In this document: positions 45,595 through 55,055 of the stretch, piece after piece
Layout: the number at the start of each line of letters is the position of its first letter
Numbering within the stretch: the stretch's first letter is position 1
Assembly (NCBI RefSeq): GCF_001886185.1
Contig: NZ_JXLA01000006.1
Coordinates: forward strand, 1-64,000
Origin: Enterococcus raffinosus
GTDB lineage: Bacteria > Bacillota > Bacilli > Lactobacillales > Enterococcaceae
DNA length: 64,000 bases
Reading direction: 5' to 3'
Notes under the pieces: generated by a model
What the model was told of the DNA's origin: nothing
Database searches by the model: none
What the model saw: only the letters and a program-made list of their open reading frames with translations
Made by a program: the position numbers and the translations under genes

Positions 45595-47874
45595 GTGAAA
45601 AAATCAAGCTTCGATTGGCAGTTCAGAGAATCTAGTTCAATTGATTCAACTTTTAAAGCGGAACTAGCGAATCAAGGATACAGTGAGACATTTGCTGAAC
45701 TATTATGGAATCGAGATATACATACGTTAGAAGCGTTCAAGCAGTTGATGAAGGCAAATATCGATGATCTACACGATCCTTTTTTAATGCATGATATGGA
45801 TAAGGCCGTTGATCGGATTCAGATTGCGATTATGGAAGGACAGCCTATTTTAATATATGGTGATTATGATGCAGACGGAATCACCAGCACTTCGATCATG
45901 TTAGAAACCTTAGAAATGATTGGCGCAAACGTTCAATATGTTTTGCCGAATCGTTTTATTCATGGTTATGGTCCGAACAAAGAGCTTTTTGCTGAAAAAA
46001 TCAATGAAGGTGTCAAGTTAATTGTCACTGTCGATAATGGAGTGGCTGGAAACGAAGCTATTGAATTTGCTAATTCTCAAGGGGTTGACGTAATTGTTAC
46101 GGATCATCATGAGATGCCGCCAGTTTTACCAGATGCTTATTGTATTATCCATCCTCGTCATCCAGAAGGTAGTTATCCCTTTGGTGAACTAGCTGGAGCA
46201 GGCGTTGCCTTCAAGTTAGCTACGGCTCTATTAGAAGAAGTTCCTTTAGAAATGCTGGATTTAGTTACCATAGGTACTGTCGCCGATTTAGTTTCAATGA
46301 CTGGAGAAAATCGGAATTTAGTAAAATTAGGACTGCAGGCAATCAAGCAAACACAACGTTTAGGTTTACTAGAATTATTAAAAGTCAGTTCAGTTGATTT
46401 ACAAAAAGTTGATGAAACGAGTATTGGTTTCAGTTTGGGCCCACGATTAAATGCGATCGGTCGATTAGGAGACCCAAATCCAGCAGTAGAGTTGATGACT
46501 ACCTTTGATGATGAAGTCGCTCAAAACTTAGCTGAAAAATTAAATAAAATCAACGAAGATCGTAAAACGATAGTCCAAGAAACTACTGCTGAGGCTATCG
46601 CCTTAGTCAATCCTGGTGATGCTGTCCATTTAATTGCAAAAGAGGGATGGAATCCAGGTGTTTTAGGAATCGTTGCCGGAAACATTCTAAAGCAAACGGG
46701 ATGTCCGACAATTGTTCTGTCTATCGATGAAAACGGTGTAGCAAAAGGTTCTGGTAGAAGTATTGATGCGTTGGATCTATTCAGCATGTTAAACACGATG
46801 CGTTCTGAATTCACTCATTTTGGCGGTCACGCTGCTGCAGTGGGATTAACTATGCCATCAGAAAATATAGATACCTTAAGAAAAATGATGAATGATTACA
46901 TCGCTGCACAGAAAATCGATTTGACCAAGGGGTCTGCGTTGTTGATTGATAAGTCTTTAGCATTATCAGAAATCAATCTGAAATTTGTTGAAGAATTGAA
47001 GAAACTAGCTCCTTTCGGAACAGATAATCCAGCGCCTAATTTTTTAGTGGAGGGGCATGTAGATTCTTTTAAGCAAATCGGCAGTGAACAACAGCACGTC
47101 AAATTTTCATTGAAGAATGAAGAGAGTCAATTAGATGCTATCGGATTTGGTTTTGGCAAGGATAGTGAAGAAATTCAACAACCAGATACACGCTTTATCG
47201 GTGACTTAGAGATCAATGAATGGAATGGTAAGAAGAAAGTACAGCTTCGTTTGATTGATTTTGCTTCTGAAGGACTTCAAGTGATTGATCGTCGAGCAAA
47301 ATATACCTGGAATGAAAGAATAGAAAACGGTCGAGTTCTGTATTTGGCCTTCCAATCAACTAGTCAGAAATTTTTCTCCAAAGAATTACAGGAGTCGATT
47401 ACTTTATATAATCCAGCAATCGAATGGTCAAATTATGATCAACTAGTTGTGTTAGATTGTCCTGACTATAAGGAACTATTAAAAAAAATTTTAACTACCG
47501 GAAATTTTGAACGAATCTATCTTTATTTATATAGTCCAGATGATGCGTATTTGAATGGCTTGCCTACTCGTGATCAATTTACTAAACTATATAAATTCTT
47601 TATGAAGCAGCCACGTGTAGACATTCGATTTAAATTGAAATTTGTTTCGAATTATTTAAGAATTCCCGAAAAATTATTAGTATTCATGATTCACGTGTTT
47701 TCTGAGTTGAAATTTGTTACAATAGACGACGGCGTTTTACAAATGGTCGAGTCTCCACAGACACGTGCATTTGAAGAGAGTGAGATTTATCAAAGTCGTA
47801 TCTCTCGTATTGATAGTGAAGAATTTTTACTGATGAATGATATTCAAACAATTAGAAATTGGCTGAAAAGCTAG
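45595..47874 (+). CDS. recJ: Single-stranded-DNA exonuclease RecJ
   Basis: About 759 residues. DHH phosphoesterase motifs: [13 protein letters not shown] (motif I, about 80-92), VTVDNG (motif II) and VTDHHEMP (motif III), then a DHHA1 domain with [12 protein letters not shown] (about 410) and an OB fold; the last 200 residues are the Firmicutes RecJ C-terminal extension. It degrades single strands 5' to 3' in recombination and repair. GTG start at 45595 is preferred over TTG at 45580, because GGGAAG lies 8 nt before it. Apt follows after 14 nt. Confidence 0.94.
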   Translation: MKKSSFDWQFRESSSIDSTFKAELANQGYSETFAELLWNRDIHTLEAFKQLMKANIDDLHDPFLMHDMDKAVDRIQIAIMEGQPILIYGDYDADGITSTSIMLETLEMIGANVQYVLPNRFIHGYGPNKELFAEKINEGVKLIVTVDNGVAGNEAIEFANSQGVDVIVTDHHEMPPVLPDAYCIIHPRHPEGSYPFGELAGAGVAFKLATALLEEVPLEMLDLVTIGTVADLVSMTGENRNLVKLGLQAIKQTQRLGLLELLKVSSVDLQKVDETSIGFSLGPRLNAIGRLGDPNPAVELMTTFDDEVAQNLAEKLNKINEDRKTIVQETTAEAIALVNPGDAVHLIAKEGWNPGVLGIVAGNILKQTGCPTIVLSIDENGVAKGSGRSIDALDLFSMLNTMRSEFTHFGGHAAAVGLTMPSENIDTLRKMMNDYIAAQKIDLTKGSALLIDKSLALSEINLKFVEELKKLAPFGTDNPAPNFLVEGHVDSFKQIGSEQQHVKFSLKNEESQLDAIGFGFGKDSEEIQQPDTRFIGDLEINEWNGKKKVQLRLIDFASEGLQVIDRRAKYTWNERIENGRVLYLAFQSTSQKFFSKELQESITLYNPAIEWSNYDQLVVLDCPDYKELLKKILTTGNFERIYLYLYSPDDAYLNGLPTRDQFTKLYKFFMKQPRVDIRFKLKFVSNYLRIPEKLLVFMIHVFSELKFVTIDDGVLQMVESPQTRAFEESEIYQSRISRIDSEEFLLMNDIQTIRNWLKS

Positions 47875-47888
47875 GAGGAACAACCAAA

Positions 47889-48401
47889 ATGAATTTGAAA
47901 GATTATATTGCCAGTATTCCAGATTATCCAAAAGAAGGAATCATTTTCCGCGACATTTCGCCATTAATGGCTGATGGTGAAGCGTACCGTGAAGCTACTA
48001 AACAAATTGTTAACTATGCAAAAGAAAAACAAATCGATATGGTCGTGGGTCCAGAGGCACGTGGATTTATCGTGGGATGTCCAGTTGCTTTTGAATTAGG
48101 CTTAGGTTTTGCTCCTGTCCGTAAACCAGGAAAATTGCCTCGTGAAGTAATTGAAGTCGAATATGAGAAAGAGTATGGCACCGATACCTTAACAATCCAT
48201 AGTGATGCGATCAAACCTGGTCAGCGTGTTTTAATTACAGATGACTTATTAGCTACTGGCGGTACAATTAAGGCGACAATCGAATTAGTTGAAAAACTTG
48301 GGGGGATTGTTGTTGGTTGTGCTTTCTTGATCGAGTTGGAAGAGTTGCATGGACGAGATAAAATTAAAGGATACGATATTTTAACCTTAATGGACTACTA
48401 A
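47889..48401 (+). CDS. apt: Adenine phosphoribosyltransferase
   Basis: 170 residues. PRPP-binding loop [16 protein letters not shown] (about 115-130), adenine-binding [10 protein letters not shown] near the start and PEARGFIVG. Converts adenine plus PRPP to AMP (salvage). ATG follows AGGAGGAACAACCAAA, 14 nt after recJ; recJ-apt adjacency is common in Firmicutes. Strong terminator downstream. Confidence 0.96.
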   Translation: MNLKDYIASIPDYPKEGIIFRDISPLMADGEAYREATKQIVNYAKEKQIDMVVGPEARGFIVGCPVAFELGLGFAPVRKPGKLPREVIEVEYEKEYGTDTLTIHSDAIKPGQRVLITDDLLATGGTIKATIELVEKLGGIVVGCAFLIELEELHGRDKIKGYDILTLMDY

Positions 48402-48413
48402 TAACCTATTTTT

Positions 48414-48458
48414 GGAAGAAGTGGGTATGACAAACATCTTGTCATACCCACTTCTTTT
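48414..48458 (+). terminator. Terminator of apt
   Basis: Perfect 19-bp stem GAAGAAGTGGGTATGACAA with its complement; short T run. Confidence 0.88.
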
Positions 48459-48494
48459 AATAGTTCTATAAACCAAATGAACTGTGTTTTACCA

Positions 48495-48527
48495 ACAAAA
48501 AAGCTGTTAGATTTCTCTAGCAGCTCG
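48495..48527 (-). terminator. Terminator of the SOS-type membrane gene
   Basis: On the minus strand GAGCTGCTAGA / TCTAACAGCTT followed by T6, 10 nt after the stop codon. Confidence 0.75.
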
Positions 48528-48536
48528 TATAGTAAG

Positions 48537-48803
48537 TTAAGCAGACTTATGATAATGATGGTCATAAGTCACATAATAAAAATCTTCAGCAGGTTCTTTA
48601 TAATAAATGTCTTCTTCAGTATCTTCTTCATCAGAGTAACGTTCAGCATAGTGTTGTGCATATTTGCGCTCATCCCATAACATAAACCAAACGAGGAACA
48701 AACCAGAAAAAATGACGATCGTAGCTAAAGAACCTAACTTACCAATCAATAATCCTAGTAACAATACAGCGATAATCAAACCAAATCTTCTTACTGCTTT
48801 CAT
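48537..48803 (-). CDS. Small two-TM acidic protein under SOS-type control (88 aa)
   Basis: No recognised family. Starts MKAVRRFGLIIAVLLLGLL with AGGAGTG upstream. Two adjacent hydrophobic segments (about 8-22 and 25-43) are followed by a cytoplasmic-type tail very rich in Glu, Asp and Tyr and ending HHYHKSA. Its promoter contains a LexA box between -35 and -10 and a second box just downstream. It lies next to lexA, the place where B. subtilis keeps the SOS division inhibitor yneA (on the other side). It lacks the LysM domain of YneA. A membrane-acting SOS effector is an inference. Confidence 0.75.
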   Translation of the reverse strand: MKAVRRFGLIIAVLLLGLLIGKLGSLATIVIFSGLFLVWFMLWDERKYAQHYAERYSDEEDTEEDIYYKEPAEDFYYVTYDHHYHKSA

Positions 48804-48827
48804 CAATAATCACTCCTAATAAATACG

Positions 48828-48841
48828 CGAACGTGTGTTTG
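48828..48841 (-). promoter_or_regulatory. LexA box 2 of the SOS-type gene
   Basis: CGAACGTGTGTTTG, one base from the Firmicutes consensus CGAACNNNNGTTCG. It lies just after the expected transcription start. Confidence 0.7.
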
Positions 48842-48848
48842 TATATTC

Positions 48849-48877
48849 ATTATACGAATGTTTGTTCGATTTGTAAA
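48849..48877 (-). promoter_or_regulatory. SOS promoter with embedded LexA box 1
   Basis: On the minus strand TTTACA (48877-48872), exactly 17 nt, consensus TATAAT (48854-48849). The spacer contains CGAACAAACATTCG (48868-48855), one base from CGAACNNNNGTTCG. LexA bound there would occlude RNA polymerase. Confidence 0.82.
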
Positions 48878-48905
48878 GAAAAAAATAATCGGAAGTGAAT
48901 TCCGA

Positions 48906-49529
48906 TTAATAAATATGATTGCGGTACAAGCCAACGACTTTTCCAAGTATGGATACATTGTCAAAAATTAATGGCGCTAATTCATCATTTTCAGGTTGTA
49001 AACGGATATGATCCGATTCCCGATAGAATCTTTTACAGGTCGCTTCATTCTCGTCAGTCATCGCTATCACGATCTCACCATTTGTCGCTGTCGATTGCTT
49101 TCTGACAATTACATGATCCCCATCATAAATTCCAGCGTTGATCATACTTTCACCGCGAATTGTCAGCATAAACAAGCTGCCTTCTTCGCTAGATAGATCC
49201 GGAGGAACCGGGAAGAAATCTGATGCTTCTTCAACAGCTAATATAGGTTCACCTGCAGTAACGACCCCCAGCATTGGAATAACCTGAGGTGTCGCTCCGA
49301 TTTTCTCTAATCCTGTAATGGTTAATTCGATTGCTCTTGGTTTTGTTGGGTCTCGTTGAATCCAACCCTTTTTTTCTAATCTGGATAAATGGCCATGAAC
49401 AGTAGATGTAGATGAAAGATTCACAGCTTCTCCAATTTCTCTAACAGTGGGTGGGTAACCTTTATCTTCAACGCGTTCATGAATGAAACGTAAAACTTCT
49501 AGTTGTTTTGTTTCCGTTCGTTTTGCCAA
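48906..49529 (-). CDS. lexA: LexA repressor
   Basis: 207 residues. N-terminal winged helix ([45 protein letters not shown], 9-53 in part), cleavage site Ala-Gly in VVTAGEP (about 89-90), catalytic Ser in RGESMI (about 128) and Lys in VRKQS (about 165). Represses SOS genes until RecA filaments stimulate self-cleavage. TTG at 49529 is chosen (AAGGTG 6 nt before) over GTG at 49538. A LexA box upstream points to autoregulation. Confidence 0.95.
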   Translation of the reverse strand: MAKRTETKQLEVLRFIHERVEDKGYPPTVREIGEAVNLSSTSTVHGHLSRLEKKGWIQRDPTKPRAIELTITGLEKIGATPQVIPMLGVVTAGEPILAVEEASDFFPVPPDLSSEEGSLFMLTIRGESMINAGIYDGDHVIVRKQSTATNGEIVIAMTDENEATCKRFYRESDHIRLQPENDELAPLIFDNVSILGKVVGLYRNHIY

Positions 49530-49581
49530 TGCCCGCACCTTCTTTCGTTTTTTTTAGTGTAGCATAGTTACTGCAACAAAT

Positions 49582-49595
49582 CAAACAAGCGTTCG
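49582..49595. promoter_or_regulatory. LexA box between lexA and ynzC
   Basis: CGAACGCTTGTTTG on the minus strand, one change from consensus, touching a lexA -35 (TTGATT, then 17 nt, TACACT). It can also affect the ynzC promoter on the other side. Confidence 0.75.
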
Positions 49596-49661
49596 CATTT
49601 GTTTGTGCTTTCAACTTATTTTTTTTTATGTATAATTAAAGAGGGAAAAGAGGTGCTTAAG

Positions 49662-49904
49662 ATGATTAACGATGAAACAATTGCACGGATCAACGAATTA
49701 GCTAAGAAAAAGAAAACAGTGGGCTTAACTGATGCAGAGGCACATGAACAGAAGGTTCTTCGCGAAGAATACATTTCTTCATTTCGTAGCGGCATGCGAC
49801 ATCATATCGAAGGGATGAAGGTTGTTGATCCAGAGGGAAACGATGTAACCCCCGAGAAATTAAAAGAGATTCAAAAGAAAAAAGGATTGCACAACAGAAA
49901 GTAA
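49662..49904 (+). CDS. ynzC: YnzC-family (DUF896) small protein
   Basis: 80 residues. [36 protein letters not shown] and the end [15 protein letters not shown] are diagnostic of DUF896. In B. subtilis ynzC lies in the yneA-yneB-ynzC SOS operon divergent from lexA; here yneA and yneB are missing and ynzC is directly divergent from lexA. A TATAAT -10 is at 49631. Start ATG after GAGGTGCTTAAG. The function of the family is unknown. Confidence 0.9.
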   Translation: MINDETIARINELAKKKKTVGLTDAEAHEQKVLREEYISSFRSGMRHHIEGMKVVDPEGNDVTPEKLKEIQKKKGLHNRK

Positions 49905-49996
49905 ATCTTTTGTTGTTAAGTGATTGAAAAGTCAAAATAAATCGGTTACAATGAATCTGTAATTAAAGTATTTATGACCAAAAAGGAGGAAGTAAT

Positions 49997-51991
49997 TTGT
50001 TCGACAATATCGATCAACTAGGTGTAAACACAATCAGAACGTTAAGTATTGAGGCAATCCAAAAAGCAAACTCAGGTCATCCAGGGTTACCAATGGGTGC
50101 GGCACCGATGGCCTATGCTTTATGGACTAAACATTTGAATGTTAATCCAGCGACTTCATTAAACTGGCCAAACCGCGACCGTTTTATTTTATCGGCAGGT
50201 CATGGTTCTGCAATGCTGTACAGCTTGTTACACCTTGCAGGCTATCAAGTAACGATTGATGATTTGAAAAATTTCCGTCAATGGGAAAGTAAAACACCAG
50301 GACACCCAGAATTTCATCATACTGATGGGGTTGAAGCAACTTCAGGTCCTTTAGGTCAAGGTATCTCAACTTCTGTCGGAATGGCAATGGCTGAAGCACA
50401 CTTGGCTGCGACATACAACCGTGACAGCTTTAACGTTGTGGATCACTACACCTACGCACTATGTGGCGATGGGGACTTAATGGAAGGCGTTTCCGGCGAA
50501 GCAAGTTCAATGGCAGGTCACATGAAGCTTGGCAAATTAATCGTTTTATACGATTCAAATGATATTTCTTTGGATGGACCTACTTCAAAGGCATTCACTG
50601 AAAATGTTGGTGCACGCTACGAAGCTTATGGTTGGCAACATATCTTAGTAAAAGACGGCAATGATTTAGAAGCCATCTCAAAAGCAATTGACGAAGCAAA
50701 AGCTGAAACTGAAAAACCTACATTAATCGAAATTAAAACAGTCATTGGTTTTGGTTCACCTAAAGAAGGGACTTCTGCAGTCCACGGAGCTCCTCTCGGT
50801 CAAGAAGGAATTGACGTGGCAAAAACTGTTTATGGCTGGGAATATCCTGACTTTACTGTTCCTGAAGATGTTGCCAAACGTTTCAAAGAGCAAATCAACG
50901 ATAAGGGCGCGAAATCAGAAGCAGAATGGGATGCGATGTTCGAAAATTACGAAAAAGCTCATCCTGAGTTAGCCAAACAATTTAAAATGGCCTTTGCAGG
51001 CGATTTACCAGAAAACTGGGAAAAAGCTTTACCAGTTTACGAGGAAGGTACAGCTCAAGCGAGTCGCGTATCAAGTAAAGATGCTATTCAGGCAATTGCA
51101 AAAGCAGTTCCAAACATTTGGGGTGGATCAGCTGACCTATCTGGTTCAAACAACACGACGATTGCTGATGAAGCTGAATTCCAACCTGGATCTTATGAAG
51201 GTCGCAATATTTGGTTTGGTGTTCGTGAATTTGCAATGGCAAGTGCTATGAACGGTATTCATTTACATGGTGGTACACGTGTATACGGCGGAACATTCTT
51301 CGTCTTTACCGACTACCTTCGCCCTGCTGTTAGAATGTCGGCGATTCAAGGATTACCAGTTATTTATGTATTGACTCATGATTCTGTTGCTGTTGGGGAG
51401 GATGGCCCAACACATGAGCCAATCGAACAATTGGCTAGTGTTCGTTGTATGCCAAATGTCCAAGTCATTCGTCCTGCTGATGGTAATGAAACTTCTGCAG
51501 CCTGGATTCAAGCATTAGAAACAAAAAATAAGCCTACTATCTTAGTTTTAAGTCGTCAAAACTTACCAGTCTTGCCAAACAGCAAAGAAATGGCTAAAGA
51601 TGGAGTCGCTAAAGGTGGCTATGTCATATCTAAAGCTGAATCAAACACACCGGATGGTATTTTGATCGCAACGGGCTCTGAAGTAGATCTAGCTGTTCAA
51701 GCACAAAAAGAATTAAAGGCTCAAGGGAAAGATGTTTCTGTAGTTTCTCTTCCAAGCTTTGATCTATTCGAAGCACAAGATGAAGCGTACAAGGAATCCG
51801 TTTTACCAAAAGCAGTAACAAAACGCGTAGCAATTGAAGCTGCTTCACCATTTGGCTGGGAACGTTACATTGGCTCAGAAGGTAAAATGATCGGAATCGA
51901 TCATTTTGGAGCCTCTGCACCTGGTGATTACGTACTAGAACAGTTTGGTTTCACTGTTGAAAATGTTGTAAACACATTTAACGAACTATAA
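49997..51991 (+). CDS. tkt: Transketolase
   Basis: 664 residues. TPP-binding region [20 protein letters not shown]...[11 protein letters not shown] (about 154-187), the pyrimidine domain with [18 protein letters not shown] (about 410) and a C-terminal domain. Interconverts pentose-pathway sugars. TTG start at 49997 has a very strong AAAGGAGGAAG site and gives the family start [19 protein letters not shown]. Single gene with its own terminator. Confidence 0.96.
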   Translation: MFDNIDQLGVNTIRTLSIEAIQKANSGHPGLPMGAAPMAYALWTKHLNVNPATSLNWPNRDRFILSAGHGSAMLYSLLHLAGYQVTIDDLKNFRQWESKTPGHPEFHHTDGVEATSGPLGQGISTSVGMAMAEAHLAATYNRDSFNVVDHYTYALCGDGDLMEGVSGEASSMAGHMKLGKLIVLYDSNDISLDGPTSKAFTENVGARYEAYGWQHILVKDGNDLEAISKAIDEAKAETEKPTLIEIKTVIGFGSPKEGTSAVHGAPLGQEGIDVAKTVYGWEYPDFTVPEDVAKRFKEQINDKGAKSEAEWDAMFENYEKAHPELAKQFKMAFAGDLPENWEKALPVYEEGTAQASRVSSKDAIQAIAKAVPNIWGGSADLSGSNNTTIADEAEFQPGSYEGRNIWFGVREFAMASAMNGIHLHGGTRVYGGTFFVFTDYLRPAVRMSAIQGLPVIYVLTHDSVAVGEDGPTHEPIEQLASVRCMPNVQVIRPADGNETSAAWIQALETKNKPTILVLSRQNLPVLPNSKEMAKDGVAKGGYVISKAESNTPDGILIATGSEVDLAVQAQKELKAQGKDVSVVSLPSFDLFEAQDEAYKESVLPKAVTKRVAIEAASPFGWERYIGSEGKMIGIDHFGASAPGDYVLEQFGFTVENVVNTFNEL

Positions 51992-52013
51992 TCATGTTTT
52001 TCATTCAAAATGA

Positions 52014-52048
52014 AAAAGCTGAACAGAAATTCTGTTCAGCTTTTTTTG
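52014..52048. terminator. Terminator of tkt
   Basis: AAAGCTGAACAGAA / TTCTGTTCAGCTTT followed by T7. Confidence 0.88.
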
Positions 52049-52141
52049 CTTTATCTGACTGGCTTCTAAAGCATTTTTTACTAACTACGCTTACATAATT
52101 TCTCTTAGGAAGATAAAAATGTTTATTCGTGAGCAAATTTA

Positions 52142-52170
52142 TTTAGACAGAATTTGAATTCTGTTATACT
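52142..52170 (+). promoter_or_regulatory. nox promoter with 18-bp palindromic operator
   Basis: TATACT (52165-52170) is preceded by TTTAGA or TTAGAC at 52142-52148. The spacer is filled by ACAGAATTTGAATTCTGT (52147-52164), 8-bp perfect arms around TG. It does not match Rex, PerR, Fnr, CcpA or LexA consensus sites that I know. Confidence 0.7.
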
Positions 52171-52224
52171 GTCCTTGTGCAAAAGATTGCAAACAAAAAA
52201 TTATCAAATGAAAGAGGGACAATG

Positions 52225-53568
52225 ATGAAAGTAGTAGTAGTAGGATGTACACATGCCGGCACTGCAGCCGTTAAAAATATTTTAGCAAACCACCCAGATG
52301 CAGAGGTTACTGTATTTGAGCGGAACGATAACATTTCTTTCTTATCTTGTGGAATCGCTTTATATGTCGGAGGAGTAGTGAAGGATCCAGCAGGATTGTT
52401 TTACTCAAATCCTGAAGAATTAACCTCCCTAGGTGCAAAAGTGAACATGGAACACGATGTAACAAATATTGATACAGATGCGAAAAAAGTAACAGCTAAG
52501 GATTTAAAAATAAACGAAGAAAAAATAGTAGATTATGATAAATTAGTAGTAACAACAGGTTCTTGGCCAATTATTCCGCCAATCAAAGGAATTGAATCCA
52601 AAAATGTATTGCTATGTAAAAACTACAACCAGGCAAATGTCATCATTGAGCAAGCAAAGGATGCTAAAAAAGTAGTAGTAGTAGGTGGAGGCTATATCGG
52701 AATTGAATTAGTCGAGGCTTTTGCTGAATCCGGTAAACAAGTAACCTTGATTGATGGTCTATCTAGAATTTTGAACAAATACTTGGACGAACCCTTCACA
52801 AATCTTTTAGAAAAAGAATTAGTGGATCGCGGTGTAACATTAGCTTTGGGTGAAAACGTCAATGAATTTGTTGCCGACGAATCTGGTGCGGTGACAAGAG
52901 TAGTGACAGCAAGTCAAGAGTTTGATGCAGATATGGTCATTTTATGTGTCGGCTTCAGACCAAATACAGATTTATTGAAGGATAAGGTTGATATGCTGCC
53001 AAGCGGCGCAATCAAAGTGAACGAATACATGCAATCAAGCAATCCTGATATTTTCTCTGCTGGAGACTCTACGGTTGTTCATTACAATCCAACAGGACAA
53101 GAACAATATATCCCATTAGCAACAAACGCTGTGCGTCAAGGGATGCTAGTTGGACAAAATCTAGTTGAACAAAAAATGAAATATCGTGGAACACAAGGAA
53201 CATCTGGACTATATCTATTTGGTTGGACGATTGGTTCAACTGGATTGACAAAAGAAGGTGCTGCATTGAATGGAATTGATGCAAATGTGACTGTTATCGA
53301 AGACAACTATCGTCCAGAATTTATGCCGACGACTGAAAAAGTCTTAATGGAGATTGTCTCTGAAAAGGGAACAAACAAAATTTTAGGTGCACAGTTCCTT
53401 TCTAAATATGATATTACGCAATCAGCCAATACATTGTCAGTAGCTATCCAAAATGGCATGACCTTGGAAGACCTAGCATTACAAGATTTCTTCTTCCAAC
53501 CCCACTTCGATCGCCCATGGAACTACTTAAATATCTTAGCTCAAGCAGCCTTAGCAGAAGCAGAATAA
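52225..53568 (+). CDS. nox: Water-forming NADH oxidase
   Basis: 447 residues. It reads like the enterococcal Nox throughout: MKVVVVGCTHAGTAAVKNIL, catalytic Cys42 in FLSCGIALY (single redox cysteine, sulphenic acid type), NADH motif VVVGGGYIGIELVEAF (about 153-168) and the C-terminal FFFQPHFDRPWNYLN. Reduces O2 to water while regenerating NAD+. The second ATG of ATGATG is chosen because AGAGGG is 6 nt before it. NADH peroxidase is the nearest alternative, but sequence style favours Nox. Confidence 0.92.
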   Translation: MKVVVVGCTHAGTAAVKNILANHPDAEVTVFERNDNISFLSCGIALYVGGVVKDPAGLFYSNPEELTSLGAKVNMEHDVTNIDTDAKKVTAKDLKINEEKIVDYDKLVVTTGSWPIIPPIKGIESKNVLLCKNYNQANVIIEQAKDAKKVVVVGGGYIGIELVEAFAESGKQVTLIDGLSRILNKYLDEPFTNLLEKELVDRGVTLALGENVNEFVADESGAVTRVVTASQEFDADMVILCVGFRPNTDLLKDKVDMLPSGAIKVNEYMQSSNPDIFSAGDSTVVHYNPTGQEQYIPLATNAVRQGMLVGQNLVEQKMKYRGTQGTSGLYLFGWTIGSTGLTKEGAALNGIDANVTVIEDNYRPEFMPTTEKVLMEIVSEKGTNKILGAQFLSKYDITQSANTLSVAIQNGMTLEDLALQDFFFQPHFDRPWNYLNILAQAALAEAE

Positions 53569-53572
53569 ACCA

Positions 53573-53602
53573 TAACAGGGAGGGAAACCTTCCTGTTTTT
53601 TT
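53573..53602 (+). terminator. Terminator of nox
   Basis: AACAGGGAGG / CCTTCCTGTT with T7. Confidence 0.85.
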
Positions 53603-53680
53603 GTTTCTTTATAATTCGTTTTCCAGGATTGGACTTCTTTTTTTTTTAGTGTAAACTAAAATGGGAACGGAGGATTTAAA

Positions 53681-54391
53681 ATGATTTCATTAGAGGATTA
53701 TTTAGCAGGAGGAGAAACGACCGTCTCAAATCTGCTCTTAAAAAATTATACAAAACTCGGTTTAGATACAAACGAATTTATGCTCTGGCTTCAGCTTCAT
53801 GCTGCACATCAAGCAGGAGAAGATTTTCCGAATTTAACAATAATCGCTAAAAATATGGGTGATACCATTGAAAAAATTTATGGTGTGTTAAATAGCTTGG
53901 TTGAAAAAGAGTTTGTCACCCTTGAAACAGCTTTGGACGAATCTGGAAAGCAAAGTGATCGTTATAATTTGATGCCAGCATATGAAAAATTAAACATACT
54001 AAAAGAACAAGAGCGTTTTGAAGCGGAGGAGAAGAATGATTTGGCCGCACAAAAGAAAATGCTGCGTTCTTTCGAGCAGGAGTTTGGCCGCCCATTGTCA
54101 CCCATTGAATACCAAAAAATTGGCTATTGGTTGAATGAGGATCATTACTCGCCTTCATTGATTGAGTTGGCATTACAAGAAGCTGTTTTAAATCAGGCGT
54201 ATAATTTTAAATATATCGAAACAGTCTTACAAAGTTGGGAGAAAAAAAATATTCGATCAAAAGTGCAGGTTGAAGAGGAACAGCGCCGAAGAAAACAAAT
54301 TTTACTTCAAAAGGAAGAACAGAATCATTCTGAAGAACTTCCTAAAGTGTCTTTGTATAACTGGTTAGAAGGGAAAGATCCAGATGCTTAG
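53681..54391 (+). CDS. dnaD: DnaD replication initiation protein
   Basis: 236 residues: an N-terminal winged helix (DYLAGGETTVSNLLLKNYTKLGLDTNEFMLWLQL, about 5-40 in part) and the C-terminal DnaD/DnaB2 domain (EFGRPLSPIEYQKIGYWLNEDHYSPSLIELALQEA, about 137-171 in part) ending in YNFKYIETVLQSWEKKNI, the YxxxIxxxW motif that binds DNA. Helps load the replicative helicase. Overlaps nth by 8 nt, as in many Firmicutes. Confidence 0.94.
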   Translation: MISLEDYLAGGETTVSNLLLKNYTKLGLDTNEFMLWLQLHAAHQAGEDFPNLTIIAKNMGDTIEKIYGVLNSLVEKEFVTLETALDESGKQSDRYNLMPAYEKLNILKEQERFEAEEKNDLAAQKKMLRSFEQEFGRPLSPIEYQKIGYWLNEDHYSPSLIELALQEAVLNQAYNFKYIETVLQSWEKKNIRSKVQVEEEQRRRKQILLQKEEQNHSEELPKVSLYNWLEGKDPDA

Positions 54392-55037
54392 CAAAGAGAA
54401 AACAATGGAAGCTATGTCAAGAATGTATGAAATGTTTCCCGATGCGGTGGGAGAGCTCCACTCTGAATCACCTTTTCAATTATTAATTGCAGTCATTTTA
54501 AGTGCGCAGGCAACAGATGTTTCTGTGAACAAAGCGACACCGGCACTATTTGCGGCCTATCCAACACCTGAAGCTTTGGCTCAAGCACCTATTGAAGAGA
54601 TTATTGCAAAGATTAGAACAATTGGTTTGTATCGGAACAAGGCAAAAAATATTAAGGCCTGTGCACAGATGCTGTTAGATAATTACGGCGGCGTTGTCCC
54701 TAATTCTCGCGAAGAGTTAATTAAGTTGCCTGGCGTTGGCCGTAAGACCGCCAATGTAGTGCTCGGGGATGCGTTCGGTGTACCTGCCATAGCTGTGGAT
54801 ACCCATGTAGAACGAGTAACTAAACGTTTACGGATTTGTAAATTAAGTGCTTCTGTAACGGAAGTAGAAGCCACGTTAATGCGGAAAATACCAAAAGACT
54901 TATGGGTTAAAAGCCATCACACACTCATTTTCTTCGGACGTTATCACTGCACCGCACGCGCACCTAAATGCGAAATTTGTCCGTTATTAGATATGTGCCA
55001 AGATGGGAAAGAGAGATTAAAAGCCACTCGAAAATAA
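54384..55037 (+). CDS. nth: Endonuclease III
   Basis: 217 residues. HhH motif ELIKLPGVGRKTANVVLGDAFG (about 110-131) with catalytic Lys in GRKTAN and Asp in AVDTHVERVTKRL (about 138). The C-terminal four-cysteine loop CTARAPKCEICPLLDMC holds a [4Fe-4S] cluster. DNA glycosylase/AP lyase for oxidised pyrimidines. Start overlaps dnaD. Stop codon lies within the terminator stem. Confidence 0.96.
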   Translation: MLSKEKTMEAMSRMYEMFPDAVGELHSESPFQLLIAVILSAQATDVSVNKATPALFAAYPTPEALAQAPIEEIIAKIRTIGLYRNKAKNIKACAQMLLDNYGGVVPNSREELIKLPGVGRKTANVVLGDAFGVPAIAVDTHVERVTKRLRICKLSASVTEVEATLMRKIPKDLWVKSHHTLIFFGRYHCTARAPKCEICPLLDMCQDGKERLKATRK

Positions 55038-55055
55038 TTCGAGTGGCTTTTTTTT
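55019..55055. terminator. Terminator between nth and pbp1A
   Basis: AAAGCCACTCGAA / TTCGAGTGGCTTT with T8 on the plus strand; weaker T run on the minus strand. Confidence 0.85.

Noticed and set aside
48477-48680. Plus-strand frame opposite the SOS-type membrane gene
   Set aside because: No ribosome site; it is the antisense shadow of a gene with a promoter, ribosome site and terminator.
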